Shown here piece after piece: positions 23,856 to 31,950 of a DNA stretch of 43,320 nucleotides. Origin of the DNA: an uncultured Lachnospiraceae bacterium (GTDB lineage Bacteria > Bacillota > Clostridia > Lachnospirales > Lachnospiraceae); contig CABUAW010000016.1 in assembly GCA_902489645.1 (NCBI GenBank), forward strand, positions 1 to 43,320, written 5' to 3'. The notes under the pieces are model-generated. The model had not been told where the DNA came from, made no database searches, and saw only the letters and a list, made by a program, of their open reading frames with translations. The position numbers and the translations under genes were made by a program. Positions within the stretch are counted from its first letter, which is position 1; every line of letters begins with the position of its first letter.

Positions 23856-24710
23856 TCAATTATCTGAGGCTAAAAAGTCCTTCATCTCCTGAAGGTGGGC
23901 TAAGGCGTCCCGCCGACCTGTCTGATACACCTGTCTGAGCTTTTCCGGGTCTTTTTCCGTCCGGCCGATTTCAAGCGGTTCGCCCGGCTGCAATACGAAG
24001 GCTTCGCCGCGCTCCTTCAGTTTTTTAACCGCTTTCAATGAGCCATTATAATTTCTGTGACGTTTTTCCATAGCCTCGGCAATCGCCGGATATTTTCGCA
24101 TAAATAGTTTAAACGCAGGAATAATTCGGCTCGGTTTTTTCGTATATCCCTCCGGTTGGGTCAGGATGACAATATTTTTTCGGTATCCCTGCCTGCGAAA
24201 CCAGCGAATCGGAATGGAATCGGAAATACCGCCGTCCAGCAAATCATAGCCGCCCACAGACACCACCCGGGAAACCAGCGGCATGGAGGCCGAAGCACGC
24301 ATCCACTGAATATCCTCGGCATCCCCCTGGCTGCACAGGTGATATACCGGGAGACCCGTATGTACGTCGGTACAGGTTACATAGAAATCTACCGGATTTT
24401 CCCGATAAGTTTCGGCGTCAAAAATGTCCAGCCGGTTTGGAAGTTCATTATAACAAAATTCCGCCCCGTACAAATCTCCGGTTTTAATCAGAGATTTAAT
24501 GCTGACATAACGTTCATCCGAACAATATTTCATATTATAACGGATGGCCCGACCAATTTGCTTTGACTTATAATTGCAGCCAAACACGGCCCCGGCGGAA
24601 ACGCCGATGACGCCATCGACTTTCACATCGTTCTCCATCATAACATCCAATACTCCGGCGGTGTACATGCCCCGCATGGCGCCGCCTTCCAATACCATTC
24701 CTGTTTTCAT
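23856..24710 (-). CDS. Patatin-like phospholipase/esterase
   Basis: 284-residue acyl hydrolase of the patatin family. The oxyanion segment is LEGGAMRGMYTAGVLD, the nucleophile Ser38 sits in GVSAG and the partner Asp in DLLDGGISDSIP near residue 160, giving the Ser-Asp dyad. No signal peptide, so it acts in the cytosol or on the inner membrane face, presumably on phospholipids; substrate unknown. The sequence resembles the YjjU/RssA type of bacterial patatins. It starts 19 bases after the YccF gene and probably belongs to the same transcript as the two genes before it, behind the Mn2+ riboswitch. Confidence 0.9.
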   Translation of the reverse strand: MKTGMVLEGGAMRGMYTAGVLDVMMENDVKVDGVIGVSAGAVFGCNYKSKQIGRAIRYNMKYCSDERYVSIKSLIKTGDLYGAEFCYNELPNRLDIFDAETYRENPVDFYVTCTDVHTGLPVYHLCSQGDAEDIQWMRASASMPLVSRVVSVGGYDLLDGGISDSIPIRWFRRQGYRKNIVILTQPEGYTKKPSRIIPAFKLFMRKYPAIAEAMEKRHRNYNGSLKAVKKLKERGEAFVLQPGEPLEIGRTEKDPEKLRQVYQTGRRDALAHLQEMKDFLASDN

Positions 24711-24729
24711 TCATTTATCCTCCTCATCA

Positions 24730-25089
24730 TCAGTAAACTGCAGCTCCAAATGGCATTAAAGCCAGTTTGGCCAATTTAAAATGCTGTAATCCAAAGGGAA
24801 TTCCTATCACAGTTACACACAGTATCGCACCAAATACCGCATGTTCCAATGCCAATGGCAGGCCGGAAACAATAAGCCAGACAATATTTAACAAAAAAGA
24901 GGCGGCGCCTCCGCCATAACGAACTTCTTTTCCAAATGGAAAGAAGCTGAGAGACGCGAATTTAAAGCATTGCATCCCAACAGGAATACCGACAATGGTG
25001 ATACACCAAAGGCACCCGGCCAGGCACCAGCTTAATCCGGAAATAGCTCCGCCGCATAAAAACCATAAAATATTACCTAAACATCCCAT
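24730..25089 (-). CDS. YccF-domain inner-membrane protein
   Basis: 119-residue membrane protein of two internal repeats, each a hydrophobic helix pair followed by an amphipathic signature: TIVGIPVGMQCFKFASLSFFPFGKEV and TVIGIPFGLQHFKLAKLALMPFGAAV. The GIPxGxQxFK...PFG pattern defines the YccF family, whose function is unknown. It lies between an unknown helical protein (47 bases) and a patatin (19 bases) with no terminator in between. Placement behind a Mn2+ riboswitch hints at metal or envelope homeostasis. Confidence 0.88.
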   Translation of the reverse strand: MGCLGNILWFLCGGAISGLSWCLAGCLWCITIVGIPVGMQCFKFASLSFFPFGKEVRYGGGAASFLLNIVWLIVSGLPLALEHAVFGAILCVTVIGIPFGLQHFKLAKLALMPFGAAVY

Positions 25090-25136
25090 AAAATGACCGC
25101 CTTTCTATAAATAATACCACAGGTGACCTTCACATT

Positions 25137-25571
25137 TTACCACGAATTTCTTTCCAGATTTCTTAAATCCATTAATATGCTTTCAACCCGGAAAATAGCA
25201 TCCTCCACCTGTTCTTGGGCCTTCGAAATTTTCATCTGTACCATGTAATCCACCACAAGATTATCAAAGAATACGTCCGCAAAGGAAAGGAAATCGCTGA
25301 CCTCTAATTTTAAATCCATCGGCACCTGAATGTCTTTGAGTTCCTTCTGAAGCTTGCGCAAATCTTCTTTGGCCGCTTCCATATATCCGGCTGCACTATC
25401 CATCTGTGAACGCTTGATAATGCTCGAAAAAAATCTGCCGCCAAGCATATCGAAAAACCCCCAGTTTCTTGCACTATTCAATTTGTTCTGCGCCGCCCTC
25501 AGACTTATAAGCGCCCTCTCACCTGCGTCAATCGCTTCTCTGATTTCCTGGTTCATCCATTCGTTATTCAT
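25137..25571 (-). CDS. Unknown all-helical protein, first gene behind Mn2+ riboswitch
   Basis: 144-residue cytosolic protein, nearly all helical. Residues 8-35 form a helix rich in Glu, Arg and Ala; a conserved-looking loop NWGFFDMLGGRFFSSIIKRSQMDSA (given here for its pattern W-x-x-x-D-x-L-G-G) follows at about 36-60; two long helices (about 60-82 and 98-140) end it. I recognise the W..FD.LGG..S..K.SK.D pattern from uncharacterised Firmicutes proteins but not a function. ATG 25571 follows GAGGAG. It is the first gene after the riboswitch terminator and is the prime candidate target of manganese control. Confidence 0.75.
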   Translation of the reverse strand: MNNEWMNQEIREAIDAGERALISLRAAQNKLNSARNWGFFDMLGGRFFSSIIKRSQMDSAAGYMEAAKEDLRKLQKELKDIQVPMDLKLEVSDFLSFADVFFDNLVVDYMVQMKISKAQEQVEDAIFRVESILMDLRNLERNSW

Positions 25572-25637
25572 TTTACTCCTCACTTTCTGCGCAAGTCTCT
25601 GCGGCAGTCCGTTTCTATGATAGTTCTTGTACGTTTG

Positions 25638-25682
25638 ATAAAAAAAAGACTCTTATCATGACGTCTGCCACAATAAAAGTCT
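25638..25682 (-). terminator. Terminator of the Mn2+ riboswitch expression platform
   Basis: AGACTTTTAT (25682-25673) pairs with ATAAGAGTCT (25656-25647) and eight Ts follow. The 5' arm includes the 3' strand of aptamer helix P1, so the two structures exclude each other: ligand-bound aptamer would prevent termination. Confidence 0.88.
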
Positions 25683-25772
25683 TGCTATCTCATTTGATAC
25701 GGATACTTGTTCAGTATCGGTTGACGATTTCAAACCCACCTTTTCAGGCGTTCAGCTACTCCCTTTTTTGCT
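25671..25772 (-). promoter_or_regulatory. yybP-ykoY (Mn2+-sensing) riboswitch
   Basis: On the minus strand: P1 5' strand AAAAG, the L1 signature GGAGTAGC, a hairpin, then the L3 signature CGTCAAC, a GATAC/GTATC hairpin, and the closing ATAGCAAGACTTTT, which matches the family end (TAGCAAGACCTTT in B. subtilis yybP). L1 and L3 meet to form the Mn2+ site. These switches usually turn on exporters or metal-handling genes when manganese is high. Here the downstream genes are an unknown helical protein, YccF and a patatin. Confidence 0.82.
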
Positions 25773-25779
25773 TACTACC

Positions 25780-25808
25780 AATATATCATTTTTCAGTGGT
25801 TTGTGCAA
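25780..25808 (-). promoter_or_regulatory. Promoter of the Mn2+ riboswitch
   Basis: TTGCAC (25808-25803), 17-bp spacer, TATATT (25785-25780), directly before the aptamer and just after the DUF1858 gene's stop. Confidence 0.7.
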
Positions 25809-25814
25809 GTGGTT

Positions 25815-26156
25815 TTATGAATTTTTACCTGCCAAATACGCGTTAATCGAGGTCACCATCTGCTCCACATTAAGCCCATGGACCGTACAGGCCACTTCCA
25901 GCGACTCGCTTGATGACGCGGAACAGGTCACACAGTGAAGTCCCGCCTTCATTAAGAAATCTCCCATATTCTCATCCATGGCAAGAATCTTCCCCATATT
26001 CGTATCCTTTGTCACCTGCCGTTCTTTATTTCCTTTTGCAGCCGCCGTTCCGCCGCCGGCCTCCTTTTCGTACATGTCATCCCGCATCACTGTCCCTATA
26101 AAATAAGCCGCCATAGGTATAACAATCACAAGAATTCCGATAATTACAGTTTGCAT
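25815..26156 (-). CDS. Membrane-anchored DUF1858 disulfide-redox-like protein
   Basis: 113 residues: N-terminal membrane helix (about 2-22, VIIGILVIVIPMAAYFIG), a Gly/Ala/Lys linker, and a C-terminal DUF1858 domain (about 48-112) with DENMGDFLMKAGLHCVTCSAS, containing the CxxC pair, and EQMVTSINAYL. This domain occurs in proteins linked to hybrid-cluster proteins and to ScdA-type iron-sulfur repair, and is thought to be a disulfide redox module. ATG 26156 after GCGGGAG is chosen; the 33 extra upstream codons lack a ribosome site. It lies directly upstream of the Mn2+ riboswitch promoter. Confidence 0.82.
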   Translation of the reverse strand: MQTVIIGILVIVIPMAAYFIGTVMRDDMYEKEAGGGTAAAKGNKERQVTKDTNMGKILAMDENMGDFLMKAGLHCVTCSASSSESLEVACTVHGLNVEQMVTSINAYLAGKNS

Positions 26157-26272
26157 ATCTCTCCCGCCTTTCCTGACTTTATAAACACTATGCCCCTGAA
26201 AACCCGGCACAGCACGGTATGAAATATCATAACACATAATATCGGAATTCTCCATAAAATATCAAATTTTTA

Positions 26273-27124
26273 TTATTTTTTTACGACCGGAATCCATACT
26301 TCGAACTTTGAATTCTGTGGGTCCGGACTGATATACAGCTCGACATCCGGTCCGTTGTCATATTCATAACCGGAAGTCGGAAGCCATTCGGTGACAATCC
26401 GCTGTTCCAATTCCTGTATCGCCTGAGGGCATACGCCTTCCCCCGTGAAAATGGCCCATGTAAATGACGGAATTGTGTATTCCTCCAAAGTATCCTCTGC
26501 GTCCATAGAGCTGGCCACCGCGATAAAATATTTCCACTCTTCCTCTGCATTGCAGACGCTCACACCTAAAACACCCTTCAACGGCGTATCCATCATCCCC
26601 GCCAGCCTCGGAATGGTTCCGTCCACTGCCACATCCTGCCACATTTTCGGAACAATGGCAAAGTTCTTCTCAATTTCTTTGTACAACGGCCGGGACACAC
26701 CGACAATCCGCAAAGCTTCCTTCTTCTCAATTCGATAATTCATTTCTTCGACTCCCTTCACAGTCATTTTAAACTTCATCGGAGTAAAGGATTTCACAGA
26801 CACTCCCTCACTTCGCACAAGGGATGGCGCAATTCCATGAACGGACTGAAAAGCCCGGTTAAACGCCGTCGGCGAATGATAACCGTATTTTAAAGCCACA
26901 TCAATAATTTTCGCATCGCCGCCCTGCAGGTCTACAGCCGCAAGGGACATTTTCCGGCGCCGGATATACTCGGACAGAGACACATTCGCCATGTAGGCAA
27001 ACATTCTCTGAAAATGATAGGTTGAACAGCCGGCCACCTTTGCAAGTTCTTCATAATCCATCTCGTCCGTCAAATGCTCCTCAATGTAATTCATCGCTTC
27101 ATTTAATCTTTCAATCCATTCCAT
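26273..27124 (-). CDS. AraC-family regulator with GyrI-like effector domain
   Basis: 283-residue regulator in Rob/SoxS-like layout: AraC helix-turn-helix pair at the N terminus (residues about 8-105; YEELAKVAGCSTYHFQRMFAYM and IDVALKYGYHSPTAFNRAFQSVHG) followed by a GyrI-like / bacterial transcription activator effector domain (about 125-283; YRIEKKEALRIVGVSRPL ... SFTWAIFTGEG ... EWLPTSGYEYDNGPDVELY). GyrI-like domains bind small, often hydrophobic or cationic compounds. ATG 27124 after GGGAGG is preferred to a start 23 codons earlier. Target genes are not evident nearby. Confidence 0.92.
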   Translation of the reverse strand: MEWIERLNEAMNYIEEHLTDEMDYEELAKVAGCSTYHFQRMFAYMANVSLSEYIRRRKMSLAAVDLQGGDAKIIDVALKYGYHSPTAFNRAFQSVHGIAPSLVRSEGVSVKSFTPMKFKMTVKGVEEMNYRIEKKEALRIVGVSRPLYKEIEKNFAIVPKMWQDVAVDGTIPRLAGMMDTPLKGVLGVSVCNAEEEWKYFIAVASSMDAEDTLEEYTIPSFTWAIFTGEGVCPQAIQELEQRIVTEWLPTSGYEYDNGPDVELYISPDPQNSKFEVWIPVVKK

Positions 27125-27183
27125 AAATTTGTCCTCCCTGTGACTTTCATTATAAGTAATCCCCCGGTATTTTTCCTCTCTTT

Positions 27184-27339
27184 TCATGCACAAATCTGAG
27201 AGATTTTAAAAAGCAGCAAACTCAAGTCCACTGCTTTTACCAATTCTATACCATCTGCCGGTTCCAACGTCCGTACCAATACCACTTCCGGTTTCATTTC
27301 ATTATTCGCCACAACATATAGTATTTTATAAACCATCAT
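27184..27339 (-). pseudogene. Fragment of a 3-methyladenine DNA glycosylase (AAG/MPG type)
   Basis: A 51-codon minus-strand reading, MMVYKILYVVANNEMKPEVV then LVRTLEPADGIEL, matches the core of alkyladenine glycosylases, where the family has YVYxIYGMxxxxNVVxxxEGxPEAVLIRALEPxEGxE. The expected catalytic Glu region before it and the C-terminal third after it are missing, and the last 18 residues do not fit. It is a decayed remnant of a roughly 200-residue repair gene. No ribosome site precedes it. Confidence 0.7.
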
Positions 27340-27372
27340 ACAACAATTTTAATGTTTCAGCAATAATATATT

Positions 27373-27918
27373 TTATATCAGCGCCTGAAGCAGCATGATA
27401 TGATATTCCTCATCTTTTATAATCCTTGCCAGAACCGCGTTTATAAAGGCGTCGTTTATCATTTTCATATGCATCCGGTACTGACGAATCGTGGCCTTTT
27501 CCGCCTCAATATCTGCCATCAGCATCCGTTCCATATTTTCCGGAATCGACAGGTATTCCGGCGACCACATCCGTTTTCGGCCATCCTGATGCTTTGCCAC
27601 AAAATCGATGGAGCCGCCCAACAGGAAAATCAATTCGGCCAGCTTTTGAAGATGTATCATTTCTGCTATGGCAATTCCCAAAATTGTCCGGGCCACCGGG
27701 CATTTTTCACAGGCTAGCCGATTTTCATTATTAATATACTGGGTAATTGCCGTCATTTCAGATACAGCGCCGCAATAATCAATACTGAGCAGATTCGCAT
27801 AGGCCGGATTCTTCTCTTTCACCTGAACCGGAGGATAAGGCAAATCTGCCATGATTGGTTTAACTCCCATAAAATCACAGGAATTCGTTAAAGGCTTCGA
27901 TTTTTCTTCCATCATCAT
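27373..27918 (-). CDS. Ferritin-like diiron/dimetal-type protein
   Basis: 181-residue soluble protein with a four-helix ferritin-like core (about 50-180). Metal-ligand-like patterns are E in SEMTAITQYINNE (helix 1), E-x-x-H in AEMIHLQKLAEL (helix 2), E in IEAEKATIRQY (helix 3) and E-x-x-H in IIKDEEYHIMLLQ (helix 4). This is the ligand set of ferritin-like oxidases and peroxidases. A Cys pair (CEKC) sits in the first loop. Three consecutive ATGs (27918, 27915, 27912) follow GGGAG; the second or third has the better spacing. A dyad overlaps the leader. Role probably in iron or peroxide handling. Confidence 0.78.
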   Translation of the reverse strand: MMMEEKSKPLTNSCDFMGVKPIMADLPYPPVQVKEKNPAYANLLSIDYCGAVSEMTAITQYINNENRLACEKCPVARTILGIAIAEMIHLQKLAELIFLLGGSIDFVAKHQDGRKRMWSPEYLSIPENMERMLMADIEAEKATIRQYRMHMKMINDAFINAVLARIIKDEEYHIMLLQALI

Positions 27919-27924
27919 ACACTC

Positions 27925-27953
27925 CCGATATATTTCTATATTTAATATATCGG
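27925..27953 (-). promoter_or_regulatory. Inverted repeat abutting the ferritin-like gene's ribosome site
   Basis: CCGATATAT / ATATATCGG (27925-27933, 27945-27953), perfect 9-bp arms with an 11-base gap. Its distal arm touches GGGAG on the minus strand, so it could be an operator or a hairpin that limits translation. Confidence 0.45.
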
Positions 27954-27975
27954 CTTTTTCCGATAATGTGCCTGC

Positions 27976-29022
27976 TCAGGCTTTGCCTTTAATGGATTTT
28001 AATTCGTCTATCAATTTTTTGTACCTCACATCATCCTTGATAAAATCAATCTCTTTATCCTCATCAAAGCATTTTTTCAGCATTAATCCCAGATTTTCAG
28101 ACGCTGTTTGCGAAAAGGATAAGTGGGGATATAATTCGGATTTTTCCAGAAAATATTTGTTTTTTATATTCAGAACCAACTTCGACAGGACGTCCAAAAC
28201 CTCTTCTTTATTTTTTGTTTGAAGCGCTTCCTTCATCCCCGACGCATCCACATAAGCGCCGATTTCCATAAGTTCCATCAGGGCTTTCAGTTTCTGCTCC
28301 ATACGTTCTGCCTTCCCCGTATTCCCGTCGGCCCTGGCCAGCGCCTGAATACCATTTAATCCAATACTGATATCCATACATCCAAAATAGGCCAGCTCTT
28401 CAAAACAGCGATAGGCTTCTTCCCGTTTCCCGCGGACCTGGAACAACACCGCCTGCATCTGCTTGGGATTTACCGACTTTTTCGGAATTTTATCAATACA
28501 TTTCTGGGCCATATCGTAGTCTTTCCTGTGCATAGAAAAATAAAACAAAGACATCGCCGCCGTTTGAGAAACCATATCGTCCGTACTTTCCAGAAATCGG
28601 GTATAGACGGCGTATATCTGTCCGTCATACTGCTCCGGTTTTTCCACCTTAACAACATACCGGTAATTGTCCAGAGTCTGGGCCATCATCACAATAAACT
28701 TACCGCAATTCGGATATTCGTGCATCTTTCTTTCCGCCCATGCATAGCCCGCCGCATAGCCCTTGGATTTTATTTTCATTATGGCCGTCTCAATCAGCCG
28801 GTTAATTTCTTTATCTGTCAAGCTTTCTTTATAAGAAAGCAGCATATCCGTCGTTATACCAAGCAGCCGTGCAATGGGTGCCAAAAGGGCGATATCCGGA
28901 TATGAGCTGCCCGTTTCCCATTTACTCACGGCCGGCACCGTAACTCCCAGATAATTCGCCATTTCTTCCTGGGTCAAATGGTTCTCTTTTCTGTATTTTC
29001 GTATGACTTCACCTATTTTCAT
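27976..29022 (-). CDS. XRE-family regulator with long helical C-terminal domain
   Basis: 348 residues. The N-terminal Cro/C1 helix-turn-helix (MKIGEVIRKYRKENHLTQEEMANYLGVTVPAVSKWETGSSYPDI) is followed by about 280 residues of helical repeats (for example MSLFYFSMHRKDYDMAQKCI, MQAVLFQVRGKREEAYRCFEELA), resembling TPR-like arrays in clostridial XRE proteins that may bind peptides or partner proteins. ATG 29022 follows GGAGG; five extra codons upstream overlap that site. It is divergent from an alpha/beta hydrolase and upstream of the ferritin-like gene. Targets unknown. Confidence 0.88.
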   Translation of the reverse strand: MKIGEVIRKYRKENHLTQEEMANYLGVTVPAVSKWETGSSYPDIALLAPIARLLGITTDMLLSYKESLTDKEINRLIETAIMKIKSKGYAAGYAWAERKMHEYPNCGKFIVMMAQTLDNYRYVVKVEKPEQYDGQIYAVYTRFLESTDDMVSQTAAMSLFYFSMHRKDYDMAQKCIDKIPKKSVNPKQMQAVLFQVRGKREEAYRCFEELAYFGCMDISIGLNGIQALARADGNTGKAERMEQKLKALMELMEIGAYVDASGMKEALQTKNKEEVLDVLSKLVLNIKNKYFLEKSELYPHLSFSQTASENLGLMLKKCFDEDKEIDFIKDDVRYKKLIDELKSIKGKA

Positions 29023-29138
29023 GATAAAATCCTCCAATCGTTTTTACGCATTGGCCTTTGCTGCTATCATCATACCAAATCGAAAAGCCGAATACAATTG
29101 AACCCTGATTAACTATTTTTTAAATTTATTAACTGTTA

Positions 29139-29167
29139 TTCACAAAATGCAGGTAAAGTGCTATAAT
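29139..29167 (+). promoter_or_regulatory. Sigma-A promoter of the hydrolase gene
   Basis: TTCACA (29139-29144), 17-bp spacer, TATAAT (29162-29167), 51 bases before the start codon and divergent from the XRE gene. Confidence 0.7.
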
Positions 29168-29218
29168 CAAGTTAGCTTTAACTAATCTACGTTTATATAT
29201 AGAAATGGAGTGTGAAAA

Positions 29219-29995
29219 ATGACCATTCACGAATATGGAACAGACAAAGAAGCCGTAATTGTACTTATACATCCTTCGGCAGTTATGTGGGACTATTTCG
29301 ACTACGTCATCCCGTTGCTCAGGGAGGACTATCATCTGATTATCCCTGCTCTCCCCGGATATGATGAAGAACATCCAAACGAAGATTTTACGAGTATTGA
29401 GGAAATTGCCGACAGCCTGGAAAAGTGGCTGTCAGCACATAAAATAAAAACTGTCGATATCCTTTATGGATGTTCGATGGGCGGAGCGATTGTTTTAAAA
29501 ATGCTTGCCAACCGGCAAATTCATATCAAAAATACGATTTGTGACGGCGGAATTACCCCCTATCAGCTCCCGTGGCTTATTACAAGATTTATTGCTATAA
29601 GAGATTTTCTTATGATTTCTATGGGAAAAATCGGCGGACTAAGCCTTCTGGAAAAGGCGTTTTCGACGGATGAATACAGTAAAGAAGATTTAAAGTATAT
29701 TTCCAAAGTGCTTCATTTTATGAGCTATAAAACTATCTGGAGAACCTTTGAGTCATGCAATAATTATACAATGCCCAAACATATGCCTGAATATCAGGGA
29801 CGTTTTCAATACTGGTATGGTGAAAAGGAAACGAAAGACCGGGCCTGGGACATCAAATATATTAAAAAACATTTTCCTCATGCAAAATTTATAAAATTTA
29901 AGAATCAAGGGCATGCGGGTATGGCAAGCCTTTATCCGCAGGAAATGGCGAAGCGATTTAAACGCTGCATGGATTATCCCAAAACAAAAAAATGA
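29219..29995 (+). CDS. Alpha/beta hydrolase
   Basis: 258-residue cytosolic alpha/beta-fold hydrolase. The oxyanion-region segment is VIVLIHPSAVMWDYF, the nucleophile Ser86 is in YGCSMGGA (G-x-S-x-G elbow) and the catalytic His is in KNQGHAGM near residue 232; the acid is probably an Asp or Glu after strand 6 (YWYGEKETKDRAW). The substrate cannot be inferred. TGGAGTG precedes the start. It has its own promoter and is divergent from an XRE regulator that may control it. Confidence 0.85.
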   Translation: MTIHEYGTDKEAVIVLIHPSAVMWDYFDYVIPLLREDYHLIIPALPGYDEEHPNEDFTSIEEIADSLEKWLSAHKIKTVDILYGCSMGGAIVLKMLANRQIHIKNTICDGGITPYQLPWLITRFIAIRDFLMISMGKIGGLSLLEKAFSTDEYSKEDLKYISKVLHFMSYKTIWRTFESCNNYTMPKHMPEYQGRFQYWYGEKETKDRAWDIKYIKKHFPHAKFIKFKNQGHAGMASLYPQEMAKRFKRCMDYPKTKK

Positions 29996-30034
29996 ACGGC
30001 GCATAAATGCGCCGTCGGATTTATCAGCCGTTAT

Positions 30035-30487
30035 TTACAAAAGCTCCAGCATCTGCTTCGGGTTATCCACCGCTTTCACTTTTCCGAAGGCTTTTACGAT
30101 AATTCCTTCTTCATCAATCAAATACGTTGTCCGGACAACGCCCATCGTCTTTTTCCCGTACATATTTTTTTCCTTCCACACATCATAGGCCTGAATAGCG
30201 GCCAACTCCGTATCTGAAAGTAAAATAAACGGCAGACTGTATTTCGTTTCAAATTTTTTATGGGATGCCACGCTGTCTTTACTGATACCGACAACAACAG
30301 CGCCCTTTTCTTCAAAATGCGGATATAATTCACCAAAACCACAGGCCTGCTTTGTGCATCCGGCCGTATTGTCCTTCGGATAAAAATACAGCACGACCTT
30401 TTTTCCTCTAAACTCCTCCAATGTATGTACCTGTCCATTCTGGTCCGGCAATTCAAAGGCCGGCGCTTTTGTTCCAATCTCTAACAT
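30035..30487 (-). CDS. bcp: Thioredoxin-dependent thiol peroxidase (Bcp/PrxQ)
   Basis: 150-residue peroxiredoxin of the BCP/PrxQ group that reduces hydrogen peroxide and organic hydroperoxides using thioredoxin. The peroxidatic Cys44 and resolving Cys49 lie in PKDNTAGCTKQACGFG, the five-residue spacing of the alpha2-linked type. FELPDQNGQVHTLEEFRGKKVVLYFYP and VRTTYLIDEEGII are family-typical. AAGGAGG precedes the start. It follows the endonuclease III gene by 21 bases, pairing peroxide removal with repair of oxidised DNA. Confidence 0.95.
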   Translation of the reverse strand: MLEIGTKAPAFELPDQNGQVHTLEEFRGKKVVLYFYPKDNTAGCTKQACGFGELYPHFEEKGAVVVGISKDSVASHKKFETKYSLPFILLSDTELAAIQAYDVWKEKNMYGKKTMGVVRTTYLIDEEGIIVKAFGKVKAVDNPKQMLELL

Positions 30488-30508
30488 TTTCAGTCCTCCT
30501 TAAATAGG

Positions 30509-31147
30509 TTACTCAACACCACATTTGCCGCAAATATCCTGCAGACAGCACCGCTCGCAATGGGGCTTTGTCCGGGCCGTGCAGACATCCCGGCCATGAA
30601 ATACAAGGCGATGACAGAAATCGCTGCCTTCCTTTGGCGGAACCAGTTTCCACAGCGCCATCTCTACTTTTTTCGGTTCTTTTATTCCGTCCACCAGGCC
30701 AATCCGGTTGACTAACCGTATACAGTGCGTATCAGTGACAATCGCCGGTTCTCCAAAGACATCGCCCATAATCAGGTTCGCGCTTTTCCGTCCCACGCCC
30801 GGCAGTTTTAATATGGCATTAAAATCCTTCGGAATCTTGCCGCCATAAGTATCTCTTAACACCTTCATACAGGCGCTGATATCTCTAGCCTTGCTTTTTC
30901 CAAGACCACATGGACGGACAATCCGCTCGATGTCCGCCACATCCGCCTCGGCCAGAGCATCCACATCCGGATATTTCGCATATAAATCTTCGACAACCAC
31001 ATTCACCCGGGCATCCGTACACTGGGCGGCCAGCCGGACACTCACCAACAGCTTCCATGCCTGGTCGTAATCCAACGTACAGCCCGCATCCGGATATTCT
31101 TTCCTGAGCCGCTCTATGACCTCTAAGGTCAATTCCTCTTTTGTCAT
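30509..31147 (-). CDS. nth: Endonuclease III
   Basis: 212-residue bifunctional DNA glycosylase/AP lyase that removes oxidised pyrimidines. The helix-hairpin-helix LPGVGRKSANLIMGDVF contains the catalytic Lys; the catalytic Asp is in IVTDTHCIRLVNRIGL. The C terminus carries the [4Fe-4S] loop C-x6-C-x2-C-x5-C, seen as CTARTKPHCERCCLQDIC. Length is normal. GAGAGG precedes the start. Bcp follows 21 bases downstream in a likely two-gene unit. Confidence 0.96.
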   Translation of the reverse strand: MTKEELTLEVIERLRKEYPDAGCTLDYDQAWKLLVSVRLAAQCTDARVNVVVEDLYAKYPDVDALAEADVADIERIVRPCGLGKSKARDISACMKVLRDTYGGKIPKDFNAILKLPGVGRKSANLIMGDVFGEPAIVTDTHCIRLVNRIGLVDGIKEPKKVEMALWKLVPPKEGSDFCHRLVFHGRDVCTARTKPHCERCCLQDICGKCGVE

Positions 31148-31259
31148 GACTTATTACCTCTCTGAAATTTTAATTTGATTATATCCCAATCTCAGAGATT
31201 TTTCCACTGGCATTAAGACATTATTTTTCTTCTAAACCTCGCCGCCTGTATGCCGTCCC

Positions 31260-31766
31260 TTATCTGAGTAAGGCATACATACAGTAATCATATATTTTAC
31301 CTTTTTTATAAACGCCCTTCCGCATGATGCCTTCCTGTGAAAAACCGGCCTTTTCCAATACCCTTCTTGAACCTGTGTTATGGGCAAAGGGCTCCGCATA
31401 AATACGCACAATTTCAAACCTTTCAAATGCTTCACGGCAGATTTGTTTCACGGCTTCTGTCATAATTCCCTCTCCCCAATATTCCTCGGCCAGCCAATAA
31501 CCCAGCTCAGCGCTTTTTTCAAAGACATCCGAGCCGACAAACAGACCGATACTGCCCACAACATGGCCCTCCGCCACAATGGCCCGGCAAATCTGACCTT
31601 CTTCATCATTTTCTACACAGGAACCCACATAGACTTTTGCATCCTCCAATGTATACGGATAGGGAAAAACGTTTCTTAAATTCGCAGCGATATGTTCATT
31701 ATTCGCATATCTGGCCACATCCGAAACATCCGTCATCGACCATTTTCTCAAATTAAACGCTTTCAT
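31260..31766 (-). CDS. GNAT-family N-acetyltransferase (RimJ/RimL-like)
   Basis: 168-residue acetyl-CoA-dependent acetyltransferase. The fold is read from LRKWSMTDVSDVARYANNEHIAANLRNVFPYPYT (N-terminal RimJ/RimL pattern), VVGSIGLFVG (strand 4), AELGYWLAEEYWGEGIMTEAV with the acetyl-CoA-binding E-x-W-G-x-G-x loop, and FEIVRIYAEPFAHNTGSRRVLEKAGF. The acceptor may be a protein N terminus or a small molecule. It appears to be monocistronic. Confidence 0.9.
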   Translation of the reverse strand: MKAFNLRKWSMTDVSDVARYANNEHIAANLRNVFPYPYTLEDAKVYVGSCVENDEEGQICRAIVAEGHVVGSIGLFVGSDVFEKSAELGYWLAEEYWGEGIMTEAVKQICREAFERFEIVRIYAEPFAHNTGSRRVLEKAGFSQEGIMRKGVYKKGKIYDYCMYALLR

Positions 31767-31950
31767 CCGCTATCACCATGTCCTTCCGAGGCTTTCCAAT
31801 CATATGTTCAATCATTGTCTATTTGTGTTGTTTTCATTATATGACACGCGTGCCGTTTTATCAAGCCTTCCCAGTTCACCTTCCCATTCAGAGAATAATA
31901 TTGCAAAAATCATCAAAAACTAAATAATAAAAATAAAGGAGGTTATTTCA

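Noticed and set aside
27208..27238. AAAAAGCAG/CTGCTTTT hairpin as terminator of the ferritin-like gene
   Set aside because: It lies inside the recognisable glycosylase relic and has a 14-base loop; likely coincidental.
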